A DNA stretch of 64,000 nucleotides from Neolewinella lacunae (GTDB taxonomy: Bacteria > Bacteroidota > Bacteroidia > Chitinophagales > Saprospiraceae). The notes under the pieces are model-generated. The model did not search any database, was not told the origin of the DNA, and was given only the letters and a program-made list of their open reading frames with translations. The DNA is taken from NCBI RefSeq assembly GCF_014349155.1, contig NZ_JACSIT010000141.1:184919-248918 (forward strand). The letters run 5' to 3'. This document shows, in pieces, positions 53,656 through 63,125 of this stretch (its first letter is position 1; each line of letters starts with the position of its first letter). A program made the translations under genes and the position numbers.

Positions 53656-56538
53656 ATGACGTACGAGAATTTTACGACCAAAGCCCAGGAGGCCATCATC
53701 CAGGCCCAGAAGATTGCCCAGGAAATGAACCAGCAGCAGGTGGATACGCCCCACCTGTTGGCGGGCATCATTACGGTGGACGAAAGTGTGGCCGACTTCA
53801 TCTTCAACAAAGTGGGGGTGGATAGTGTGGCCGTCCGGCGGGAACTCAAGGAAACGCTCAAAGACTACCCCCGGGTCCAGGGCGCTACCAAGCAATTTCT
53901 GACCAACGACGCCAACCGCGCGCTCAGCCGGGCCAAGAAAATGCTGGTCGACTTCGGCGACCAATACATCAGCATCGAACTGATGATGCTCGGCATCATC
54001 CAGGGGGCCAGTGACAAGGGTGCGCGCATCCTGAAAGACCTGGGGGCCACCAACGACGGCATCCGCGGCGCCATCGAAGAACTGCGCAAGGGCAAGACCG
54101 TCAGCGACCCCGGTGCCGACAACACTTACAACCTGCTGGAGAAATTCACCATCAACCTCAATGAGCGGGCCGAAAACGGCAAGCTCGATCCCATCGTGGG
54201 CCGCGACGAGGAGATCCGCCGCCTGCTGCAAATCCTGAGCCGCCGCAAGAAAAACAACCCCCTGCTGATCGGCGAATCCGGAGTAGGCAAAACGGCCATC
54301 GTGGAGGGCATTGCCTGGCGGATCGTGAAGGGCGACGTGCCGGAAAGCCTGAAAGAGAAAAAGATTTTTGTGCTCGACATTGCCGGTATGCTGGCCGGGG
54401 CCAAGTACAAGGGCGACTTCGAAGAGCGCCTCAAAGGCATCATCACCGAAGTGGCGGGCAGCAATGGCCGCTACGTGTTGTTCATCGACGAGATCCACAC
54501 CCTCATCGGGGCCGGCGGCGGCAACGGAGCGATGGACGCAGCCAACATCCTCAAGCCCGCCCTGGCGCGGGGAGACTTGCGCACCATTGGCGCAACGACG
54601 CTGGACGAATACCAGAAATACTTCGAAAAAGACAAGGCGCTCGTCCGGCGCTTCCAGACCGTCCGCGTAGAAGAGCCCAGTGTGGAAGATACCATCTCCA
54701 TCCTCCGCGGTTTGCAGGAGCGCTACGAGGTGTACCACAAGATCGAGATCATGGACGAAGCCCTGGTGGCGGCCGCCGAATTGAGCCACCGCTACATCAG
54801 CGACCGCTTCCTGCCGGATAAAGCCATTGACCTGATGGACGAGGCTGCCTCCAGGCTCCGCCTGGAGCTGGACTCCGTCCCCGAAGAAATTGACGAGGCC
54901 GACCGCCGCGTCCGGCAACTCGAAATCGAACGCGAAGCCATCAAGCGGGAAAACAGCGCCCCGAAGCTGAAACTCATCGAAGAGCAGGTGGCCAACGCCC
55001 GCGAAAAACGGGACAGCCTGCGGGCCCGCTGGCGCAACGAAAAAGACCTGGTGGACAAAAGCCAGCTGCTCAAAAAGCAGATGGAAGAACTGGAGATGGA
55101 AGCGGCCAAAGCCGAGCGGGCCAGCGACTTCGAGACCGTCGCCAAAATCCGCTACGGACAGCTGGCCGACCTCCAGAAGCAGATCAACGCCGCCGATAAG
55201 GAACTGGAAAACCTGCCGGACGAAAAGCGATTTACCAACGAAGAAGTGACGGCCAACGACATCGCCGAGGTGGTGGGCCGTTGGACGGGGATCCCCGTCC
55301 AGCGCATGCTCCAGAGCGAGCGGGATAAGCTGCTGCGGCTCGAAGACGAGCTCCACAAGCGCCTGATTGGGCAGCACGAGGCCGTCCAGGCCGTCTCCGA
55401 CGCCGTGCGCCGCAGCCGGGCCGGCCTGCAGGACGAGAACCGCCCCATCGGCTCCTTCATCTTCCTGGGGCCAACGGGCGTGGGCAAAACCGAACTGGCC
55501 AAGGCGCTGGCCGAAGTATTGTTCAACGACGAAAAAGCCATCACCCGCATCGACATGAGTGAGTACCAGGAACGGCACACCGTGAGCCGCCTGGTGGGGG
55601 CACCTCCCGGCTACGTAGGCTACGATGAAGGCGGACAACTGACCGAGGCCGTTCGCCAGCGGCCCTACTCCATCGTCCTGCTCGACGAGATTGAAAAGGC
55701 CCACCCCGATACCTTCAACATCCTGCTGCAGGTGCTCGACGATGGCCGGCTGACGGACAACCGCGGGCGGGTGGCCAACTTCAAAAACACCCTCATCATC
55801 ATGACCTCCAACATGGGGGCGGATAAGATCCTGGAAAACTTTGAAGACCTCGCCAACGTCGGCGAAGCCCACCGCGCGGACATCATCGCCACGACGAAGG
55901 AGGAAGTCTTCGAAACCCTCAAGGAAGAACTGCGGCCGGAGTTCCTCAACCGCATTGATGAGCGGATCATGTTCCTGCCCCTCACGCTGGAGGAGACCAA
56001 GCAAATTGCCCGCCTGCTGCTCCGCAAAACCGAGAAGATGCTGGCGCGGCAGGGGATGGTTCTGAAGATCAGCGACCGCGCCCTGAACTGGCTGGCCGAC
56101 CGCGGCTACGACCCCCAGTTCGGCGCCCGGCCCATGAAGCGCACCTTGCAGGCCGACCTGGCCGATGCGCTTTCCAAAGACCTCATCGCGGGCAACTTCC
56201 TGGCCGGCGATACGATCTACACCGACGTGGGCCCCAATGACAAACTGGCCTTTAGCAAAGAGCCATTTCCGCCCCAACAGGCCGCCGCCGAGGTAGACGA
56301 AGAAGCCGCCGCCCAGGCCCAGGCCGTCCTGGCCGAAAAGGCCAAAGCCGAAGCCCGCGAACAGGCTGAAGCCAAACCCGGCCGCAAACGCAGTCGCCGC
56401 GGCGGAGGCAACAAAGCCAAAACCCCGGAAGAAGAAGGCAGCGAGGAAGACGATGCCGAACCTGCTGACGACGACATGGCCGAACTCAAAAAAGCCACCC
56501 AGGAATTGCTCGACGCCACGGAGGAAGTAAAGGAGTAA
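53656..56538 (+). CDS. clpB: Protein disaggregase ClpB, with extended C-terminal tail
   Basis: 960 aa. A hexameric AAA+ enzyme that pulls apart aggregates with DnaK. The N-domain starts [19 protein letters not shown]1 has [15 protein letters not shown] and [14 protein letters not shown] coiled M-domain spans ~400-525 ([20 protein letters not shown]). AAA2 has [16 protein letters not shown] and [17 protein letters not shown]. The middle domain and lack of a visible ClpP loop argue for ClpB, not ClpC. The last ~90 residues are a charged Ala/Glu/Lys/Arg tail ([17 protein letters not shown]), absent from usual ClpB (~860 aa). Confidence 0.92.
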   Translation: MTYENFTTKAQEAIIQAQKIAQEMNQQQVDTPHLLAGIITVDESVADFIFNKVGVDSVAVRRELKETLKDYPRVQGATKQFLTNDANRALSRAKKMLVDFGDQYISIELMMLGIIQGASDKGARILKDLGATNDGIRGAIEELRKGKTVSDPGADNTYNLLEKFTINLNERAENGKLDPIVGRDEEIRRLLQILSRRKKNNPLLIGESGVGKTAIVEGIAWRIVKGDVPESLKEKKIFVLDIAGMLAGAKYKGDFEERLKGIITEVAGSNGRYVLFIDEIHTLIGAGGGNGAMDAANILKPALARGDLRTIGATTLDEYQKYFEKDKALVRRFQTVRVEEPSVEDTISILRGLQERYEVYHKIEIMDEALVAAAELSHRYISDRFLPDKAIDLMDEAASRLRLELDSVPEEIDEADRRVRQLEIEREAIKRENSAPKLKLIEEQVANAREKRDSLRARWRNEKDLVDKSQLLKKQMEELEMEAAKAERASDFETVAKIRYGQLADLQKQINAADKELENLPDEKRFTNEEVTANDIAEVVGRWTGIPVQRMLQSERDKLLRLEDELHKRLIGQHEAVQAVSDAVRRSRAGLQDENRPIGSFIFLGPTGVGKTELAKALAEVLFNDEKAITRIDMSEYQERHTVSRLVGAPPGYVGYDEGGQLTEAVRQRPYSIVLLDEIEKAHPDTFNILLQVLDDGRLTDNRGRVANFKNTLIIMTSNMGADKILENFEDLANVGEAHRADIIATTKEEVFETLKEELRPEFLNRIDERIMFLPLTLEETKQIARLLLRKTEKMLARQGMVLKISDRALNWLADRGYDPQFGARPMKRTLQADLADALSKDLIAGNFLAGDTIYTDVGPNDKLAFSKEPFPPQQAAAEVDEEAAAQAQAVLAEKAKAEAREQAEAKPGRKRSRRGGGNKAKTPEEEGSEEDDAEPADDDMAELKKATQELLDATEEVKE

Positions 56539-56576
56539 AGGGTAAAGGAGCTGCCGCAAGGGATAGGCTCCGCGCT

Positions 56577-56632
56577 AGTTCATAGTTCAGTAGTTCATAG
56601 TTCAATAGAGCACTACTGAACTATGAACTACT
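56577..56632. repeat. TGAACTA-family hairpin between clpB and a T9SS gene
   Basis: AGTAGTTCATAGTTCA (56589-56604) and TGAACTATGAACTACT (56617-56632) form a perfect 16-bp stem with a 12-nt loop. Another overlapping left arm starts at 56577. It lies between convergent genes and may stop both transcripts. The words recur at 10173-10205. Confidence 0.6.
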
Positions 56633-56657
56633 TCGTTTAGGCAAACTGCGCGCGTGT

Positions 56658-56963
56658 TTAGTTCTTCTTCACGCGCTGGGTGTGGATGATCTTGTCTTCG
56701 GCATCCTGGAGCTGGACGAGGTACATGCCCTGGGGGAGGTCGGCTACGTTGTAGGGTTTGTCGGAGACGTAGTCGAATACCTTGACCTCGCGGCCAACCA
56801 TGTTGATGACCCGGATCGTCTTGACCCGATCGGAATGGCCAATTTCGAACTGGGTGGTGACGGGGTTAGGGAAAACCCGGAGGTCTTCCTGGCCAGCGGA
56901 ACTCTGGGCGGCCAAGCCACAGGAGAAGACGAGGAAAGCGATAGAGAGTAAAACGTTTTTCAT
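56658..56963 (-). CDS. Small secreted protein made of a T9SS type A sorting domain only
   Basis: 101 aa. Signal peptide KNVLLSIAFLVFSCGLAAQ, then ~10 spacer residues and directly the sorting domain: LRVFPNPVTTQFEIGHSD, IRVINMVGREVKVFDYVSD, LPQGMYLVQLQDAEDKIIHT, ending in the basic RVKKN. No passenger domain is present. It may act as a free anchor, an adaptor, or be the remnant of a longer cargo. It is convergent with clpB. Confidence 0.88.
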   Translation of the reverse strand: MKNVLLSIAFLVFSCGLAAQSSAGQEDLRVFPNPVTTQFEIGHSDRVKTIRVINMVGREVKVFDYVSDKPYNVADLPQGMYLVQLQDAEDKIIHTQRVKKN

Positions 56964-57413
56964 GGTGTGAATACTTCAGAAAAGATTAGAGAGTAGAGCG
57001 TGTGGTAGGTAAGTAGACAGCCGCTTTGCAGTTCCTTTGGCAGCATCAACTACGGGTTTAGGGGGAGGTGCACGGGAAAATGAGAAAATTTTAAAAAAAG
57101 CCGAAAAAAGGGCAATTTTGGCGATATTCAGTCAAAAAACCCTCTCCGTGGCCTTTCATCGCTCTTCATCTTTTTCTGGCACCTGCGGTCGCGCCCAAGA
57201 TGATTAAATATCATACTTTCAGGAAAATGGGCCGTGTTTAACCCGTTTGAGGGGTTTATTTGTTAGGTGAAAGAAGCAAACCCAAAACATCTTTCTCCCC
57301 TGACTGCGGCTTCCGTGCCTTGGTACGCGTGGTTTTGATCGTCCTCAGGCCGCCCCCGGGTGGTTTGGACCATCGAATTCCTCACAAGCGCTTAATTTAG
57401 CCGCCCGGTAATT
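56964..57413. other. 450-bp intergenic region upstream of rel and of the T9SS gene
   Basis: No gene or RNA recognised. It is A/T-richer than average around 57070-57130 (AAAATTTTAAAAAAAG), as expected for divergent promoters, and holds one core repeat at 57179-57196. No exact TAnnTTTG with good spacing before either gene was found, so promoters are not marked. Confidence 0.5.
57179..57196 (-). repeat. Core repeat between the T9SS and rel genes
   Basis: Minus-strand reading GGGCGC-GAC-CGCAGGTGC. Confidence 0.8.
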
Positions 57414-59639
57414 ATGGCTGAAGTAATTGAAACCAACGTAGAAGAACAGGCGGGCCTCCGCAAGGCCTACGACGCGATGATTGCGTGCCTGAAACCTGCC
57501 CCCAACGAGGTGGACCGGGAACAGATGCTGCGTGCTTACGAACTGGCCAACTTCAGCCACCGCTACCAGCGCCGCAAATCGGGTGAACCCTACATGTACC
57601 ACCCCATCGCCGTAGCCCGGATCTGTGCCGAAGAAATTGGCCTGGGGCCCACGGCCATTTGCGCTGCTTTGCTGCACGACGTGGTAGAGGATACGCCGGT
57701 CTCGCTGGAAGACATCCGCACCGCCTTCGGAGAATCCATCGCCCAGATGGTGGGGGGGCTGACGAAGCTGGACAGTGCCTACAGCAACGAAAGCCAGCAG
57801 GCGGCGAACTTCAAAAAAGTGCTCAGTACGCTGATTGTAGACGTGCGCATCGTCCTCATCAAGATGGCCGACCGCCTGCACAATATGCGGACGATCAAGA
57901 GCATGGCCGAGCACAAGCAATTCAAAATTGCCGCCGAAACCAGCTTCATCTACGCGCCGCTGGCCCACCGCCTGGGGCTTTACAACTTCCGCTCGGAATT
58001 CCTGGACCTCTGCATGAAGGTTCTCGAACGCGAGGAGTACGACCGGGTAGCCGGCAAACTGCGCGAAACCAAACAGGCGCGGGAAGAATACATTGAGCGC
58101 TTCATTGCCCCCTTGCGCAAGGGCCTCGATGAGATGGGCTTTACCTACCGCATCTTCGGCCGGCCCAAGTCGATTTACAGCATTTACAATAAGCTGAAGA
58201 AGAAAGAGGTCCCGTTCGAACAGATCTACGACTTGTTCGCGGTGCGGATCATTGTGGACGTACCCCTGAAAAAAGAAAAGCTGGCCTGCTGGACGGCCTA
58301 TACCGTGGTCACCGAAGAATACCAGGGCGTTGCCGAGCGCCTCAAAGACTGGGTGACCATCCCAAAATCCAACGGCTACGAAAGCCTCCACACCACCGTA
58401 GTGGGCCCCGACGCCCGCTTTGTGGAAGTGCAGATCCGCAGCGAACGGATGAACGAGATTGCCGAAAGGGGCTTTGCCGCCCACTGGAAATACAAGGGCA
58501 TCAGCAACCAGCCAGACGTGTACGAGCAGTGGTTTGACAGCGTGCGGGACATCCTGGACGACCCCAACAGCGACTCCGTGCAGTTTTTGGGCGACTTCCG
58601 TGCCAACAACTTTTTCAACGAGGAGGTCTACGTCTGGACCCCCGACGGCGATATGCGTACGCTGCCCAAAGGCGCTACGGCTTTAGACTTTGCCTTCAGC
58701 GTCCATACCGAAGTGGGGTACCACTGTCAGATTGTGATGTGCGACGAGCGGATCGTCCCCCTGAGCTACGAACTGCGCAACGGCGACCGCCTGAAGGTGA
58801 TTACCAACAAGCAGCAGAAGCCTAATGAAGGCTGGCTGAAACTGGTGCGCACGGGCAAAGCCAAGGCCAAGATCCGCCAGGCCCTGAAAACCGACCGCAA
58901 GGAAAAAGGGGAACTCGGCAAGGAAGCCTTGCTGCGCAAACTCAAGCACTTGCGCATTGATGAGACGCGTGCGGCCATTGAGTTGCTCGCTAACCACCAC
59001 TACGAAGGCAGCCAGATTGATTTGTTCTTTGACGTAACGGAAGAGAACGTCTCCATCGCCCACCTGCTGGAGCCCTTCATCGTGGAAAATGGCAAACTGG
59101 TGGCCAAGGCCATCAAATTGCCCCTGGAAGAAGACCGTAACCTGGCAGCGGGGCGCAAGCGCAACCCGGCGGGAAAAGAAAAGGGGCAGACCAAGCTGCT
59201 CATCAACGGAGAGCCGGGCGACCAATTTGAGTACTCGATGGCCACCTGCTGCAACCCCGTGCAGGGAGACCAGGTTTTTGCCTACCTGACGGCCAGCGCC
59301 GGCCTTAAGATCCACCGCAGCCGCTGTTCCAACGCCGAGCACCTCATGTCTAACTACGGCTACCGGATCATGCGGGCCGAATGGGTGAGCACCTCCGAGA
59401 GCAGTTTTGTGGTCAACCTGAAACTCACCGGGCTGGATAGTGGCAAAGGCGTAATCGAAAGAATCAGCCACGAGATAGCTGAGATGAACCTCAACGTGCG
59501 CAGTTTCAACATCGCGGGCAACGACGGTTTCTTTGAGGCGCACATCAGTTTGCTGGTGCGCAACACCGACCAACTTTACCTGGCCATTCAGGCGCTGAAA
59601 AACTTAGAGTACATCTCAACCGTTTCCCGGGAAGACTAA
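57414..59639 (+). CDS. rel: Bifunctional (p)ppGpp synthetase/hydrolase
   Basis: 741 aa, full RelA/SpoT length. The HD hydrolase domain has FSHRYQRRKSGEPYMYHPIA and LLHDVVEDTPVSLEDI with intact His-Asp, so degradation should be active. The synthetase domain has YRIFGRPKSIYSIYNKLKKK, YDLFAVRIIV and SNGYESLHTTVVGP. A TGS domain (VWTPDGDMRTLPKGATALDF) and a C-terminal ACT domain (VVNLKLTGLDSGKGVIERIS) follow. It sets the stringent-response alarmone level in the cytoplasm. It is the first gene of a plus-strand run to scpA. Confidence 0.96.
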   Translation: MAEVIETNVEEQAGLRKAYDAMIACLKPAPNEVDREQMLRAYELANFSHRYQRRKSGEPYMYHPIAVARICAEEIGLGPTAICAALLHDVVEDTPVSLEDIRTAFGESIAQMVGGLTKLDSAYSNESQQAANFKKVLSTLIVDVRIVLIKMADRLHNMRTIKSMAEHKQFKIAAETSFIYAPLAHRLGLYNFRSEFLDLCMKVLEREEYDRVAGKLRETKQAREEYIERFIAPLRKGLDEMGFTYRIFGRPKSIYSIYNKLKKKEVPFEQIYDLFAVRIIVDVPLKKEKLACWTAYTVVTEEYQGVAERLKDWVTIPKSNGYESLHTTVVGPDARFVEVQIRSERMNEIAERGFAAHWKYKGISNQPDVYEQWFDSVRDILDDPNSDSVQFLGDFRANNFFNEEVYVWTPDGDMRTLPKGATALDFAFSVHTEVGYHCQIVMCDERIVPLSYELRNGDRLKVITNKQQKPNEGWLKLVRTGKAKAKIRQALKTDRKEKGELGKEALLRKLKHLRIDETRAAIELLANHHYEGSQIDLFFDVTEENVSIAHLLEPFIVENGKLVAKAIKLPLEEDRNLAAGRKRNPAGKEKGQTKLLINGEPGDQFEYSMATCCNPVQGDQVFAYLTASAGLKIHRSRCSNAEHLMSNYGYRIMRAEWVSTSESSFVVNLKLTGLDSGKGVIERISHEIAEMNLNVRSFNIAGNDGFFEAHISLLVRNTDQLYLAIQALKNLEYISTVSRED

Positions 59640-59721
59640 GGGCTCGTGCAGGCCCTGAACGTCCGCAAATCAGGGACCAGAAAGGCACACCCTTTTCGGG
59701 CCCGCTAAGTACGCACCACGT

Positions 59722-60189
59722 ATGCAATCCAATCCTTCCAACGACTTCGAAACCGTCAAGGCCATCTTTTCCGAGCACCTGCGGGAGCGGCAGGCCCGGC
59801 GCACGCCCGAGCGCTACGCAATCCTGGAGGAGATATACAACCGCGACGACCATTTTGACGCCGAGTCGCTTTACATCCACATGAAGACCAACAATTACCG
59901 CGTATCCCGCGCCACGGTCTACAACACCCTGGAATTGCTGGTGAGCTGCGACCTGGTCAAAAAACACCAGTTTGGCAAAAACCTGGCCCAGTACGAAAAA
60001 AGCTACGGCTACAAACAGCACGATCACCTGATCTGTAACGACTGCGGCAAGGTGCTGGAGTTTTGCGACCCCCGCGTGCAGCAGATCAAAAACATGATGG
60101 GAGAAATTCTGCACTTCAACGTCACTTCCCACTCCCTCAATCTCTACGGCAACTGCATTGGCGGTTGTGAGCAGAAGGCAGCGCAGTGA
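59722..60189 (+). CDS. fur: Fur-family metalloregulator
   Basis: 155 aa. The winged-helix DNA-binding part has RRTPERYAILEEIYNRDDHF with ESLYIHMKTNNYRVSRATVY. The metal part has KQHDHLICNDCGKVLEFCDP; structural zinc Cys pairs are CNDC and CIGGC. The overall form is Fur/Zur; iron or zinc specificity cannot be decided. It lies 82 bp after rel. The length is near the usual 140-150 residues. A weak element (GCTAAGTACG) is upstream, but no clear promoter. Confidence 0.9.
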   Translation: MQSNPSNDFETVKAIFSEHLRERQARRTPERYAILEEIYNRDDHFDAESLYIHMKTNNYRVSRATVYNTLELLVSCDLVKKHQFGKNLAQYEKSYGYKQHDHLICNDCGKVLEFCDPRVQQIKNMMGEILHFNVTSHSLNLYGNCIGGCEQKAAQ

Positions 60190-60389
60190 GCCGGCATTTC
60201 CACGCCAGGAATTGCGCGCAAGGAAATTTGGATGCCACTGCCGCTGTCCTTATTTTCGCGGGGCCGGGGGTGGCGGCGGTGCCAGGCCGTGGGCGTACCC
60301 CAACCCGGGCACTTTCCACAACGTAAAACCAAGAAGCCGGGCCAGTGCACTGTGCACCACGCCCGCTCTGCATCCATAAGTTCTTAGTT

Positions 60390-60761
60390 ATGTCTTTTGA
60401 AATTACCGGTACCCTAGTAAAGAAATTCGAGGTCGAGACCAAAGGGGACACTTTCCGCGTGCGCGACTTCGTCATTAAGGCCAACGACGGCGGGCAGTAC
60501 GACAACTTTGTGAAGTTCCAGACAACCCAAGACCGGACTGCCATCGTCGACGATTTGAACGAGGGAGACGAGATCAAGGTCCACTTCGATCTTCGCGGCC
60601 GCGAGTGGCAGGGCAAGTACTTCACCAACCTCAACGCCTGGCGCGTGGAGAGTGTGAGTGCGGGCAGCGACGCCAAGCCAGCCACTGCCCAGAGCTTCAA
60701 CGACTTCCCGACCGCCGGAGACGAGCCAGCGGCGGAAGTGTCCGACGACCTGCCGTTCTAG
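60390..60761 (+). CDS. DUF3127 (OB-fold, SSB-like) protein
   Basis: 123 aa. It begins SFEITGTLVKKFEVETKGDT and FRVRDFVIKAND, then FVKFQTTQDRTAIVDDLNEG, the pattern of DUF3127, a Bacteroidota family with an OB-like fold. The tail (DEPAAEVSDDLPF) ends in Asp-Asp-Leu-Pro-Phe, the same acidic tip that SSB uses to recruit partners. Single-strand DNA binding is a reasonable inference; it is unproven in this family as far as I know. Upstream is a 200-bp GC-rich gap. Confidence 0.9.
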   Translation: MSFEITGTLVKKFEVETKGDTFRVRDFVIKANDGGQYDNFVKFQTTQDRTAIVDDLNEGDEIKVHFDLRGREWQGKYFTNLNAWRVESVSAGSDAKPATAQSFNDFPTAGDEPAAEVSDDLPF

Positions 60762-60830
60762 GGGAAAGGTCTGCCGCTTTGGCCAACCTTCCCGCCCGGC
60801 GATTGTCTTATGCCAAGGCAAGCCGTTGTG

Positions 60831-60848
60831 GGGCGCTGACGCAGGTGC
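60831..60848 (+). repeat. Core repeat between DUF3127 and apaG
   Basis: GGGCGC-TGA-CGCAGGTGC. Confidence 0.85.
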
Positions 60849-60919
60849 AGGGTTTGGGACAAGTGCCACGCCCGACTGCTTTTGCCCCCGCCGCGTTCAC
60901 CTTAATAATCCGCCAACTT

Positions 60920-61315
60920 ATGACCAGCCAAACCACGCAGGAGGTAACCGTAACTGCCGACAGTTTCTTCCAGGCCCAGTACAGCGACCCCGCCCGGCTT
61001 CAGTACGTTTATTCCTACCGGATCCGGATCGAAAACAATGGCACCCGGACGGTTCAATTGCTGAGCCGCGCCTGGGAAGTGATTGACGCCACGGGCGCAA
61101 GGCGGGTAGTGGAAGGCGAAGGAGTGGTCGGTCAGCAACCCCACATCCTGCCCGGCACCGCCCACGAGTACACCAGCTGGGTCCAGTTTGAAACGCCCAT
61201 CGGTGCCATGCAGGGCAGTTACCTGATGCGCCGCTCTGACCGGCAGGGCCAGGAAGAACTCTTTCAGGTCGAAGTTCCCAAGTTTCTCCACATCGCCCCC
61301 GAAGTACTCAACTAA
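60920..61315 (+). CDS. apaG: ApaG family protein
   Basis: 131 aa. A single immunoglobulin-like beta-sandwich domain with VYSYRIRIENNGTRTVQLLS, RAWEVIDATGARRVVEGEGV with VGQQPHILPGTAHEYTSW, as in ApaG (usually 125 aa). Function is uncertain; in Proteobacteria it neighbours apaH. The start at 60920 (MTSQTTQEVTVTADSFF) is preferred to a longer frame that overlaps the DUF3127 gene and the repeat. It appears to be transcribed alone. Confidence 0.9.
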   Translation: MTSQTTQEVTVTADSFFQAQYSDPARLQYVYSYRIRIENNGTRTVQLLSRAWEVIDATGARRVVEGEGVVGQQPHILPGTAHEYTSWVQFETPIGAMQGSYLMRRSDRQGQEELFQVEVPKFLHIAPEVLN

Positions 61316-61458
61316 ATCCGTCCCCTGGCCCGCGCCCGTATCTCCTGCGGCGGGCCGGACATCGGACTTCACCCGCCACAGATACACTTTTCCCCACCGG
61401 CGGTACTGCCCTCTCAACCAGGTTGTGCCTCCTCAAACCAATGTAAACCAACGTCATT

Positions 61459-62310
61459 ATGCGTAAACAATTCCTCACCCTCGCCACCCTGGCCGTGGCC
61501 CTTTTCTGTACCCTTGGCCTCTCTGCCCAGATCCGTACCCCTTCCGCCTCTCCCACCACTAAGCTGGAGACTACGGTGGGCCTGACGGACGTCCACGTAG
61601 AATACAGCCGCCCCGGCACGAAAGGCCGCAAAGTTTTTGCCGCCGACGGCCTGGTACCCTTCGGCGAGATCTGGCGCACGGGAGCCAACCAAGCGACCAA
61701 ACTCACCTTCACCGGCCCCGTCACCGTTGGCGGCACCGAACTGAAAGCCGGCAGCTACGCGGTGCTCACCCGTCCCGCTGCCGATAACTGGACCGTAATG
61801 ATCTACCCCTTCGAAACGGGCAGCTGGAACAGCTACGTAGAGAAAGAACCCGCCGCCAAAGCCACGGTAAAAACCAAAGCCACCGGCCACACCGTCGAAA
61901 CCTTTACCATCGACGTACAAAACCACGGCATGGGTACTGCCGACCTCGTTATGATGTGGGAAAACACCATGGTGGCCGTTCCCCTGGCCACTAAAGTGAA
62001 GGAGGCCGTCATGGCCAACATTGACGCCGTCATGGCCGGCCCCAGCATGAACGACTACTTCCAGGCTGCGTCTTTCCTGGCCGACAACGGCGACAACAAG
62101 CTCGCGCTGGACTACGTAAAGAAGGCCAACGCCATGGCTGGTAAGGAACCCCGCTACTGGATGGTTCGCCGCGAAGCCACCATCCTGGCCGACCTGGACA
62201 TGAAAGCAGAAGCCAAAGCCGCTTTTGAAAAGTCGCTGGAACTGGCCAAAGCCGCTGGTAACATGGACTACGTGCGTATGAACGAGAAGTCGCTCAAAGA
62301 ACTCAAGTAA
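61459..62310 (+). CDS. Secreted DUF2911 protein with C-terminal helical repeats
   Basis: 283 aa. A signal peptide ends in CTLGLSAQ. The DUF2911 domain (~30-175) has VHVEYSRPGTKGRKVFAADG, LVPFGEIWRTGANQATKLTF and GSYAVLTRPAADNWTVMIYP, all typical. The last ~90 residues are TPR-like helices (LDYVKKANAMAGKEPRYWMV). It is periplasmic or outer-membrane associated and of unknown role; the family is common in Bacteroidota. It is followed by a good terminator. Confidence 0.9.
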   Translation: MRKQFLTLATLAVALFCTLGLSAQIRTPSASPTTKLETTVGLTDVHVEYSRPGTKGRKVFAADGLVPFGEIWRTGANQATKLTFTGPVTVGGTELKAGSYAVLTRPAADNWTVMIYPFETGSWNSYVEKEPAAKATVKTKATGHTVETFTIDVQNHGMGTADLVMMWENTMVAVPLATKVKEAVMANIDAVMAGPSMNDYFQAASFLADNGDNKLALDYVKKANAMAGKEPRYWMVRREATILADLDMKAEAKAAFEKSLELAKAAGNMDYVRMNEKSLKELK

Positions 62311-62345
62311 GGCTTTGGCGGATAGCCCGCCACCTTTCTTCCCGC

Positions 62346-62389
62346 AACGGGGCTGTGCAGGCATACTGTGCAGCCCCGTTGTTTTTTTT
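62346..62389 (+). terminator. Terminator after the DUF2911 gene
   Basis: AACGGGGCTG (62346-62355) pairs with CAGCCCCGTT (62371-62380), followed by GTTTTTTTT. Confidence 0.85.
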
Positions 62390-62469
62390 GCTGGAGCACC
62401 CGCCTTCAACCATGGCCGAGAAGCGGTGTTGTTCACCCTGTCTTTCTCTCTGATCCTCAAGGTAACCGT

Positions 62470-63006
62470 ATGTCTGCTTCCGCTGAAATGCCCTACTTCA
62501 TCAAGCCCTCCGTCAACCTGAGCAATGCGGAGAAGCGAGTGGCCTACGCCGAAGCCCGCGCCGCTATCCTGGCCACCCTCGGCGGGGAGCAAGACGAGAC
62601 GGTAAAGATGGTCACCATCAACTGCCTGCTGAAAACCTACCTGCCCTACTACTACTGGGTGGGCTTTTATCTGGTACGCGGAGAACGGGAACTGGTGGTA
62701 GGTCCGTACCAGGGGACGCTCGGCTGCCTCAGCATCCAGTTTGGCCGGGGCGTTTGCGGCGCAGTGGCGGCTAGTGGGCAAACCAAAATTGTGGCCGATA
62801 CCCACGCCCTGGCCCCGGGCAGCGAACACATCGCCTGCGACCCCAACAGCCATTCGGAAATCGTCGTTCCCGTTTTCCGCGCCGATGGCTCCCTGTTCGG
62901 GGTGTTTGACGTGGACAGTACGCTGGAGGCTTCTTTCGATGCCACCGACCAGGAGGAGCTGGAGGCTTTGCTGGCGAACGTCTTTGCGGGCGGCGGCGGA
63001 CACTGA
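62470..63006 (+). CDS. msrC: Free methionine-(R)-sulfoxide reductase (GAF-domain fRMsr)
   Basis: 178 aa. One GAF domain with YLPYYYWVGFYLVRGERELV and then three cysteines in the arrangement of fRMsr: LGCLSIQFGRGVCGAVA and HIACDPNSHSEIVVPVF. In this family these three Cys do catalysis and resolve the disulfide using thioredoxin, repairing free oxidised methionine. The start is ATG 62470, but 62488 (MPYFIKPS) is also possible. It lies after a terminator and 120 bp before scpA, with a core repeat in between. Confidence 0.9.
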   Translation: MSASAEMPYFIKPSVNLSNAEKRVAYAEARAAILATLGGEQDETVKMVTINCLLKTYLPYYYWVGFYLVRGERELVVGPYQGTLGCLSIQFGRGVCGAVAASGQTKIVADTHALAPGSEHIACDPNSHSEIVVPVFRADGSLFGVFDVDSTLEASFDATDQEELEALLANVFAGGGGH

Positions 63007-63062
63007 CCCCGGAGGAGAGAAAGACCGGGCCGGAACCCCCCCCTGCTCCTTCAACTTCCCTG

Positions 63063-63080
63063 GCACCTGCGGCCGCGCCC
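63063..63080 (-). repeat. Core repeat between msrC and scpA
   Basis: Minus-strand reading GGGCGC-GGC-CGCAGGTGC, followed by GAAGTTGAAGGAGCAGGG, nearly the same tail as at 18754. Confidence 0.85.
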
Positions 63081-63112
63081 CTATCCAGACACCAAGCCAG
63101 GCAAAAACTCTT

Positions 63113-63120
63113 TACCTTCG
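63113..63120 (+). promoter_or_regulatory. -7-like element of scpA, probable leaderless start
   Basis: TACCTTCG (7 of 8 against TAnnTTTG), then CGCCA and the ATG at 63126. Confidence 0.5.
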
Positions 63121-63125
63121 CGCCA

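Noticed and set aside
53545-56559. 1004-codon open frame on the minus strand
   Set aside because: It is antisense to clpB, with no recognisable domains. Long antisense frames are expected in GC-rich genes with high third-position GC; the same holds for 496-2574 (antisense to uvrB) and 42742-45075 (antisense to the ABC transporter and fni).
59775-59795. Core-like sequence GCACCTGCGGGAGCGGC in fur
   Set aside because: The GGGCGC arm is missing. It encodes the ordinary helix EHLRERQARR, so I left it out of the copy count.
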